A stretch of 35,873 nucleotides of DNA from Larix sibirica (taxonomy: Eukaryota; Streptophyta; Pinopsida; Pinales; Pinaceae), in NCBI GenBank assembly GCA_004151065.3, contig NWUY0303960894.1, forward strand, positions 1 to 35,873, given 5' to 3'. The translations under genes and the position numbers were made by a program. The notes under the pieces are model-generated. The model was not told the DNA's origin, searched no databases, and worked only from the letters and a program-made list of their open reading frames with translations. Below are positions 28,641-35,873 of the stretch, in pieces. The first letter of the stretch is position 1. The number at the start of each line of letters is the position of its first letter.

Positions 28641-30420
28641 TGGCAAGGACATATAGATGCGAGTCTCATATGTAGAAACAAAGAAATCAATCTTGTTTTT
28701 CTGGTGATAGCACGGATGGCTAAAAGAAGCCCTTCAGCCTTAGTCCGTAGAGTGAGCAGCTCCATACAGGAAGGTCTTGCATTATGGACTGCCTTTAGGT
28801 AGGTCTTGCTTTAGTTCTGGGAACAACGCCCCCTTCTCCAGAAGACTCATCATTTACCTCTGGCCGCTCTTTACCGGCCAGCCAACTCAGAAGACTAATC
28901 AGTTTCAAATCTTCCAGTCTCAATAGAAATCTCGTAAGTAACAAACAACCTGGCCTTAAATCCAAACTCTATCTAAATCATTCGGGCGGCATCGTAAGTA
29001 ACACATAATCCATCAAATCGCAAATTGCAACTCCTGTTCCGATGGACAAGTTAAACGTAGAGATGCGAGTTTGGTCGAGCATCATCAGATTGCATATTAA
29101 GATACTAATGAAAATGAAGCGGATAACGCACATAGAATAACTACCTTCCTGGTATGGGGGATGGAGAACTTAGCCTCAATGGGACTAAGGTGTTCAATTT
29201 TCAGAATCACCGTAATTTGTACAGCTTTTTATTTTCACTAGAGAGATGGACCCGGAATTGAATCAATTTGCTCCAACCCCGTCCGTCTTTTTGACAGCTT
29301 TCAAGTTATTGTTAAATAAGTTATTGTTCAAATAGAAAGGTTACACATATGCATGCGATTTCAACCTGTTCTCATTTTCAAAGAATGGAAACTAGCTATA
29401 TTTCATTTTATTTCTTTTATTTGGATGGATGGACTGGACACATAGAATTAGTCTTTGTCGTTCATTGCCAGGTAGAGATGCCAATATTGTATATTAATAA
29501 TTTGTAGTAGCAGGTCCAGCTGCAATTAGATCTGCTTCATGGCAATAACCCCATATTTTCATGGCAATTTAACATTTAGTAACATGTGGATATACGAATC
29601 CAAGTGGAAACGTAGATATTGTTTAACCCTGTTTCTAAGAGTAGAGAGATAGTGTAATTATATTCTAGGAGCCAAGTAGATATGCAATATCACCATATAG
29701 TAATAGTTTGTAGTAGTAGTAGGTCTAGTTCATGGCAATGACCATTTTTCCATGGCGTCATATGTTAAAACTATCTGACAAACAACACTTATAATTGCTG
29801 ACTCGGGTCAGAGGACCTCCCACTCGCCCGTCCGAGGACCAGGTGAATCCCAGAGAAGCCCCATCCAGATATGAACATGCATTTATGGTTATATCATATA
29901 TGAACTAGTAGATATGGTGATATCTAAATGGTGGTGAAAACTAGGTTATTCAAATATTGGTGCAAAACTTCTTTTTTATGGTGAAATAATATATATACAT
30001 CTCGTATTGGGCCTGGACAAGTTAAACGTCCATGGCAATCCAGAGAGTTAACGTCTCTATGCAACTATTCTCGTAGTAGAATAGCCCGATAATAGTGAAT
30101 ATATATGTATAATTTAAGATTTAATAGGTTATAAAAAAAAACTTCTCTATGCAACATCCTATATTAACACTTTAGAGCTCTTTAAAACGTCTCTATGGCA
30201 ATATTGTATAATAATAGGTTGTATTATATATGGCTGCAATGGCAAGTTCTGCAGGTTAGGTTTCCTAGGTCTTCTCCTTGGACAAGTCAAACGTATGTAT
30301 GCGAGTATCATATATTAACACGTATGGACATGGAAAAAACAAGAAGCTTATTCGCACGAGCTCTTATAAGTTATTATTTATTTCTTTTTTTCAATGGCAC
30401 ATTAACTAGAGTAGAGATGT
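28640..30420 (+). repeat. Family F: long AT-rich diverged repeat
   Basis: GGACAAGTTAAACGT recurs at 29044-29058, 30015-30029 and (one change) 30280-30294. It is followed by AGAGATGCGAGT or TATGTATGCGAGTATC and CATATATTAACAC. TAGATGCGAGTCTCATATG opens the block at 28654. Between these lie copies of GTAGTAGTAGGTCTAG with TTCATGGCAATGACC, at about 29503-29560 and 29708-29760, and CTCTATGCAAC or CTCTATGGCAA elements. The unit is several hundred bases long and strongly decayed. No credible ORF lies in the whole stretch. Confidence 0.65.
28861..28886. repeat. Hairpin element TGGCCG-8-CGGCCA, copy 2
   Basis: TGGCCG (28861-28866) pairs with CGGCCA (28875-28880) around the loop CTCTTTAC. It is a diverged copy of 20663-20688, and the innermost stem pair has changed on both sides. 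Confidence 0.65.
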
Positions 30421-30441
30421 AGAGATTTATATATAGAGTAG

Positions 30442-30467
30442 TGGTGGAACTGATTTAGCTCTTTAGC
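30442..30467 (+). repeat. 26-bp exact dispersed repeat, copy 2
   Basis: Identical to 2186-2211 (begins TGGTGGAACTGATTTAGCTC), with a partly similar flank (GCGGA and GCGGACC). It marks the end of family F and lies just before the LINE fragment. Confidence 0.7.
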
Positions 30468-30538
30468 CCATGCGGACCTGGAAAGTAGGATACTTGGGCT
30501 TCTCCATTCCAGGGCTGCTGTTTCACTCTCTCTCATTG

Positions 30539-30940
30539 TCAGAACCTTGTAACACGGTTTCCAAACTGCTCGGGAGAAATCACAGCAGAGAGCACCTTTT
30601 TAAGTCTCATGGCCAAAACAACAACCTTACAAATAATCTTGTAAACACAGTTGCAAAGAGCAAAAGGCCAATATTCATAAAAAGTTACAGGCCTATCCAA
30701 TTGGGGTATAAGTGCTCTAAAGGTCGTATTTAAAGAACCAAGCACTTTGAAACTAAGTATCTCCTCCACCACCCTCAACAAATTATTACCCAACAAGTAA
30801 AAAGCCTAATAAAATTATACAGTCCACCCTTGCCCTCCCTTTGGTCAAGCAAGCCTTTCCCATCTGGGCCTGTACTTTTTTGGAAAGAAGATAGCACAGT
30901 CATCAGCTCATCCAAAAAACTTATTCAGATAAGGCCTGAG
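30539..30940 (-). pseudogene. LINE (non-LTR) reverse transcriptase fragment
   Basis: On the minus strand the open part 30796-30539 reads VLGSLNTTFRALIPQLDRPV, then TFYEYWPFALCNCVYKIICK, then RLKKVLSAVISPEQFGN. This matches the N-terminal half of plant LINE reverse transcriptases (LN-TFIALIPK---P-SF-EFRPISLCN--YKII-K--A-RLK--L---IS-EQ-GF). Upstream, in other frames, 30920-30850 gives LSSFQKSTGPDGKG, the SPGPDG motif that precedes it, and at least one frameshift separates the two. The catalytic (F/Y)ADD region and the endonuclease are absent. It is an inactive, 5'- and 3'-truncated import, probably nuclear. Confidence 0.85.
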
Positions 30941-31163
30941 AGAATAAACATCCTGAAATGGCAATATTCCGGAATAAAACCATTGCTTTAAGTGCCTGAG
31001 GGATTCCTCGTGTACTTCCGACTCGTTGGGTGGTTTCTTTACTTGACTTACTTACTGGGTAAAATGAGAGGGTTGGGATAACCCGGCGGTCTCCTTAGAT
31101 AAAAATTAGCTGGTCATTTTGAAAGTGCAAAAGCTTTTCACTCTGGTATAACCTACAAAGGAA
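30941..31163. other. Spacer, nothing recognised beyond LINE flank
   Basis: Sequence to about 31000 may be further LINE upstream sequence too decayed to read. The rest holds nothing recognisable. Confidence 0.3.
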
Positions 31164-31460
31164 ATGATACGCTTTAGAAGGGTTCAGACCGGTATCGCAG
31201 GAATGAAACACTGCATGAATATATATTTTCCCCCTCGCCCTCCACCCATTTGGCTTAACACTCCTATCCCTCGTGCTTCAGGAAAGCAGTTTCCTCGCTC
31301 CTTTCTTATGGTATTAATGCGTCCAGGCCAAAGGCGAAGGAAACATTACAAATTGATTGAGTGGCAGCGCTATTGCACAAATTTTGTTAATTATCCTTAT
31401 ATGGATAATATTACTTGGACTCCCGAAAAAACAATCTTTATTGGGACAATTTGCATTTGA
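31164..31460 (+). CDS. Hypothetical basic protein, 98 codons
   Basis: The frame runs from ATG 31164 to TGA 31458-31460. The product is basic and aromatic-rich (MIRFRRVQTGIAGMKHCMNI at the start, MRPGQRRRKHYKLIEWQRYC in the middle), not repetitive, and not made of the repeat families described here. It is the longest plus-strand frame of the window outside a repeat. No family is recognised. It could be an orphan mitochondrial ORF or a fragment of an imported gene, and no neighbour helps. Confidence 0.3.
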   Translation: MIRFRRVQTGIAGMKHCMNIYFPPRPPPIWLNTPIPRASGKQFPRSFLMVLMRPGQRRRKHYKLIEWQRYCTNFVNYPYMDNITWTPEKTIFIGTICI

Positions 31461-31544
31461 GAGGAGCGAGGAACGTGAAACAGCGAGTACATCAATTAAC
31501 AGAACAATAGCTATACCCGGGCTCCCAGGCTACTTGGCTGGGCT

Positions 31545-32010
31545 GGAGACAGTGGTCAGTGCCAGAAGGGCATCGCCATAGGGTCATTGCCAATTTCCGG
31601 TAATCTTTGCGGTAGTCTTTTACAGGAGGTCAAGTAAAGTGCCAGTCGATAAGCCGACAGTGGTCACCGATAAGGAAAGGAGGTGGTCACCGACGGTAGC
31701 CAGTCTCATTTACAGAAGGTGGTGTCATTGTTGATAGCCCAATGCTGATAGCCAATTATATTCAATCCCCTTTTTAAGTCCTTATTTCCGGTATTGACTC
31801 TCATTGTCAGGAGGTTGGTCCCATAGTTGCCATAACTCTTGAAACCATAGCCCTCGAACTCTCCCTCGACCTATACCTATACCCATACCTAACCATATCC
31901 CTCGACCCTCGATCTATTCCTCGAAATAGAACCTAGACGGAGGAAACAGAGCCCTCGAACTCACCCTACGGAACTTATGTGACTCAATTTTATAGATAAT
32001 GCGTTATTTG
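31545..32010 (+). repeat. Family C repeat, locus 2
   Basis: GTCATTGCCAATTTCCGG, GTGGTCACCGATAAGG, GTGGTCACCGACGGTAGCC, CATAGTTGCCATAACTC and CATAGCCCTCGAACTCTCCC lead to GACGGAGGAA and ATAATGCGTTA. This is the same succession as 21390-21780. An internal duplication, GACAGTGGTCACCGATAAGG and GAGGTGGTCACCGACGG, lies at 31659-31697. Confidence 0.6.
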
Positions 32011-32149
32011 CTATGCACCTTAGGATCTTCGACAGACACTTTGTGCTTGTCAGGGAGTTACAGGAAAGCGGATGCTGGAAAAAAGGTCTTGATTGATTGC
32101 CCGCATCTTCTGAGATAGGCGCTCCACGGGCAGGCAACAGAAAACATCT

Positions 32150-32725
32150 CCCGATATGGGCGATCCCACGTACGGACTACACCAAACTTCGAGATGTGTT
32201 CCCACTGACCGGACCTGGACAGATAGATACACATGGAGGGAGGGTAGGGTCACACGATCATGTTTATGATTACACGATACAATGACACGATTAGCTACCT
32301 ATTGCCGATGATGTATGTTTACGGATTATAGGGATGTTGTGTTACAGATGGGATGGATGTTTGCTTGCCGAGGGAGCTTGACAATTGGTGTCACAACGAA
32401 CGATATGCAACAATGAGGTTAGTTAGGCCGGTAGGGAGTGAGTCTTTCCGGGAGGACTTCGAACATAAGGCCTGGCCATATCCGTCGAACATGAGGGCGT
32501 ATCCGTGGAACATGAGGCCGTGGAGCAAGCAGTATTTGGAGGAAACACATGCATGAGTACGTTAGTCAGGCAGTGGCATAAACACTTCCAGCAGGAGTCC
32601 TGGGAAATCGTTTGTACACATAAAGCAAGAGTCCGTAGGACATCCGTTGGTACACTTGCAGAGTCCGTGAAGTTAGTCAGTGCGAGTTACGCAGTTGAGC
32701 TTACACAATTAGCCATATACGCTTA
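32150..32725 (+). repeat. Family E-like repeat, locus 3
   Basis: ACACATGGAGGGAGGG, TCACACGATCATG, TTACACGATACAATGACACG, CAACAATGAGGTTAG, GCTTACACAATTAGCC and GCTTACACACTAAGC are scattered units of the E type. CATATCCGTCGAACATGAGG and GTATCCGTGGAACATGAGG are a close tandem pair at about 32475-32515. Frames at 32097-32285, 32353-32556 and 32505-32753 are not supported as genes. Confidence 0.4.
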
Positions 32726-33330
32726 CACACTAAGCTGTGTTATATATACGTAGATATACAAATATTACTTAATACTGTATAAAATACAATGAAAATACAG
32801 GAAAACATTAGCGTTATTGGCTTTAATACTCGGTTGGGCTTCGATCGGAGCAGGCAAGAAGTTCGGACCTTAGCTTACAAAACAGCCCATTTTGCCTCTC
32901 CCTTATGGTCGAGCCCTCCTTCCGTCGGACGTGAATTCCCCACCCCGCCCGTCTCGGGCACATAGTTGGTTGGTCAAGCCTAATGTGCCAACCGTTATAG
33001 CAAAACTCTCCTCTAGCAACACGTATAGCCATAGGCTTATAGCCTGGTTCATCAAGCAGCTTCCTTAGTCGTAGTGAAACTCTAGCCTCTCGCCAAATGT
33101 TATAGCAGCATCAAGGCGCTCAACCTCAAAGCAAATGCTTCCATACCGCCAATCATAGAGAAACTTCATTAAATGCCTATCTTCAAAAAGAATAAATTAC
33201 TTTCTGTGCCCCAAGTGACCAATGATGCCTTCGACCCCATCAGAACGAGGGAAGATATAGAGTCAGGGGCATTCTGGCAGGGAGGAAAGGTGAAGCCATA
33301 ATAGCTTGAGCTCTTAAGCCAGTCGCTAAT
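32726..33330. other. Spacer, no gene recognised
   Basis: AT-rich to 32820, then mixed. The minus frame 32823-33032 (69 codons, Arg/Gly-rich) matches nothing known. Confidence 0.3.
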
Positions 33331-34650
33331 TAAGCAATCGCAGCAAGAACTTTACCAACTACCCACCTGAAGACCTACCTATACTTGTTAGCCCCTAGAC
33401 CACTTGATTAATGAATCGCTTAGGATAGACTGCTATTTACCTTCTCTTAGAAGGACCGGATCACTACGACTTCGTCCCTTACCTTTATTACTCTCCAGAA
33501 CTTAGACCACTTACTTATCACCTCTTCTGCCAGGAAGACCTTCGTACGGGCAGGAGCCTTCTATTTACCACCTTTACCCCTTATCCTTGTTTACACACAA
33601 CCTAGACACCTGAAGAACTAGATCTGTAGCCCTAGACCATGAATGCACGTAGTGAGTGAGTCGGGACTGCTATGAGCCCCTTATCAGCTGGTATCAGGAC
33701 GGGATCAGACTACCTTACCCCTTGACTTGATTACTGCCTTCAACCTAGGAGATGGAGTGGATCCCTAACCCATTTATGAAGCCAGGAAGACTAAAGTAGG
33801 CATGGCATGCTATGAACCCCCTACCTTCCCTTGTTTCCTACTCACCCACCTGAAGAACTGGACCTCTTAGACTTACTGAATGAAGCACTTAGAGAGGTAC
33901 GGTACAGCTACCCGGGCGGAATAGCATGGCATAGCAGAGCATATGAAACAACCTCACCCTTCCCTCTTACTTATGGTTCTCCTAACTACCTGCTACCTAG
34001 ATACCTATAATATACCACTTAATGAATGCACTTAGTTATTGAGTTGGGACTGCTATTAACCTTTCCCTTATAAGCAGGTCAGAACCACCGGATCATCAAC
34101 CTTACTCTTACCTTTCGCCCACCATACACTTGAGACAACATCACAACATCACCGTGTACCCCCTTCTTCCACGCCTTATCTTACTTTAGCTTTTATATAC
34201 GTAATTTCTGGAATCACACTTGCTCACAGGTCTTCTTAGTACCCACTATTCCGGCCGAGCCTTGCCCATACGATTATGGAATTAGAACCAACAACATCGC
34301 TAGGAAAGAATAGACACCTATCTGCCTTTTATTTAGTGATACCAACTTATTTACTCACCTATAGACCCTTTGACCTAACTTACTGCGTACCTCTTGTTTT
34401 ACCTCTTGTTTCAGCCAAGAATGAATGCTTTGTAGATACGGACGGACAGCATTATCTTTCTTGTTGGGCCGGGCTTACCCCCCATATATATTAATGAATT
34501 AAGACTGCATCGCTAGGAGATGCTCACACTTACTGAATGAAGAGCGCTTAGAAGAGACTGCTCTGAACCCTTCTGAAGCACCGGATTAGATGATCCCAAT
34601 CCCAAGCTTACCCCCTGACCTTTATCCCGTCACCCTAGTTTATTAAGTGA
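33330..34650 (+). repeat. Family A complex repeat, block 5
   Basis: This block has the most copies: CACCTGAAGACC/GAACT starts at about 33365, 33606 and 33847. TAGACCACTTGATTAATGAA then TCGCTTAGG lies at 33402-33424. The landmark TTCCGGCCGAGCCTTGCCCA with GGAATTAGAACCAAC is at about 34250-34290, preceded by ACGCCTTATCTTACTTTAGC, which corresponds to ACGCCTTATCTTAGCTTCG at 10021. The inverted ATTACGTATATAA motif lies inside at 34193-34205. The 72-codon frame 34276-34494 is repeat read-through. Confidence 0.7.
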
Positions 34651-34960
34651 TGGATGCGATGCCCCAGGTACCCATGACTTTATCTTAGAAGCACCGGATG
34701 GGATGGATGGGGCCCATTAGCCGAAAGAGAGTTTCCCAAGGTTTTTCTGGCTGTAATGAATCCAAAAAGTGTTCCTTTCCTAGGTGTAAGGCAAAGGTAA
34801 AGGGCTCCTAATAATAGTGCCGTACTGTACTGACAAAGCATAAATAAAGCCAAGTGTGAAAGGCATATCCTCTCCTCTGTCCATCCAACGAGGCTCTCCT
34901 CTCTGATTGACAATCATCCAGAGCCAATCAATCGTGCAATCCAGAATCGGAGTAGCAAGG
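34651..34960. other. Spacer, no gene recognised
   Basis: A 77-codon minus frame (34680-34913) has an unremarkable product. No RNA gene or repeat is seen. Confidence 0.3.
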
Positions 34961-35250
34961 GTAGCAGTTATCAGCTAATGACAATCCAATACAGTGTGTC
35001 TAGGAAGGTTGTTAATAGTGATTCCTCTAAGGTAGAAGGGAAAGTGAAAAGGCTATTCTGATTCAGGTCTATGGCTAATTCATGGAACTAATAAAATAAG
35101 GTGCTGCTTGTAAGGAAGGGTCAGAATAGTGGAACCTCCTCTATTTGTTGAGGTGAGTAAGTGTAACAACCAAGGTAGAAGGGTTCTGATAGTGCAACAA
35201 TTCCTGGGTTCCGGTAGAGACACTATCTATTCATCTATCCATTCTCCCAT
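34960..35250 (+). repeat. Diverged GGTAGAAGGG/TTCTGATAG repeat
   Basis: AGGTAGAAGGGAAAGTG, GGCTATTCTGATTCAGG, AAGGAAGGGTCAGAATAGTG and AGGTAGAAGGGTTCTGATAG, TGCAACA-type units recur at 50-80 base spacing. Similar words occur at 26220-26290. Confidence 0.45.
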
Positions 35251-35355
35251 CGTCCGTCTTAGGGTGCCAGTAGTAAAGAGTATAAGGGTGTAGTTGTTAA
35301 ATGCCATCCAATACTGGCTGGTCGAACTAAACCCAGGCTTGCTGATGATTGCTGG

Positions 35356-35541
35356 TTAGCTGGCTTCTTGAGCTTGCTTGCTAGATAGATTTTTGGGGAA
35401 GGTAGGTGGGACAACAGAAGGAGGTGGGACAACAGAAGGAGGTTGTGACAGCGATGCTTTAACGTTAGGCGAGATAGAACGTGTTGCTAGAGAGGAGAGA
35501 GTGTGGCTAGACCTTACAACCCGAGAATGAATGAATGGCAC
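35356..35541 (-). other. 61-codon minus frame over an 18-bp tandem duplication
   Basis: GGTGGGACAACAGAAGGA is repeated exactly at 35405-35422 and 35423-35440, and GGTTGTGACAG begins a third decayed unit. On the minus strand this yields PPSVVPPSVVPPTF in an otherwise Ser/Arg-rich frame. The frame has no recognised family, so the tandem duplication is the firm observation and coding is speculative. Confidence 0.45.
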
Positions 35542-35873
35542 CCATCACATTCATCGACCCCCCGAACGAGATGATTTATTATGTTCCCCCTCCCAACGGC
35601 GCACAGTGAAAGAAACGAAAGGCCACAGTTCGTCTTAAATCCACAGCAACGCGAAAGAAAGACATCGCTCCAAAGGGGAATTTGAGAGCAACTAACTTTT
35701 TATTTGAACTGATAAGAGGTATACTTGCTTGACCGAAGGGAGGGCAAGGAAATTGAATGACAAAAAAGTTTGAATTTCACTAGGTAAAGGCTCAATATTC
35801 ACATCAATTCACTTCCATGATTAGATGATGGTAGTATTATATGGATGCTAGTCTGAAGTCAAAGTGGAATGGT
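35542..35873. other. Unassigned right end
   Basis: 35640-35540 on the minus strand is open without an obvious start (contains VAVDLRRTVAFRFFHCAPLG, a protein-like string) and could be a remnant of a gene. I cannot name it. The last 170 bases are AT-rich with nothing recognised. Confidence 0.25.

Noticed and set aside
30470-30733. 87-codon plus frame
   Set aside because: It is the antisense shadow of the LINE reverse-transcriptase fragment.

Overview
The window reads as a plant gene desert, most likely intergenic DNA of a large land-plant mitochondrial genome. Four things point there. No complete conserved gene is visible in almost 36 kb. The longest ATG-initiated frame is 135 codons and lies inside a repeat. 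Decayed fragments of plant nuclear retroelements (Ty1/copia twice, a LINE once) are scattered through it. Almost everything else is built from several families of old, strongly diverged repeats. I could not recognise a tRNA, rRNA or standard mitochondrial protein gene, so the mitochondrial assignment is an inference. A very repeat-expanded mitogenome (as in some conifers) fits best. Heterochromatic plant nuclear DNA is the alternative.

Layout. 1-800 is a diverged ~60-78 bp tandem repeat (family R). 800-2090 is family A, a long complex repeat that returns at 9690-11075, 12660-12910, 23210-23900 and 33330-34650. 2480-2671 is an unrecognised open segment. 3473-3721 is a copia pol fragment. 4620-6840 holds families T and S (triplet-periodic, Ala/Gly/Ser-rich in translation). 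6995-8460 on the minus strand is a decayed, unidentified protein-coding sequence. 8475-8970 is a second copia fragment covering the start of the reverse transcriptase. 9380-9690 is family R inverted. 11879-12163 is a possible small membrane ORF with one internal stop. 13620-14280 is a cluster of short stem-loops. 14890-15750 has two short hydrophobic or Ala/Gly-rich frames. 16010-17035, 20090-20450, 21390-22180 and 31510-32720 hold families C, D and E. 24490-26220 is family B. 27530-27930 is T and S again. 28640-30420 is family F. 30539-30940 (minus) is a LINE reverse-transcriptase fragment. The right end holds a further A block, a short G-type repeat and an 18-bp tandem duplication.

Nothing here looks like a working operon or pathway. 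The interesting content is structural. Repeat families recur with partly conserved module order, and several short hairpins keep their pairing while their sequence changes. One pair (20663-20682 and 28861-28880) shows a compensatory A-T to G-C change, suggesting hairpin-type elements that spread through this genome. All repeat boundaries below were drawn by eye and are approximate.
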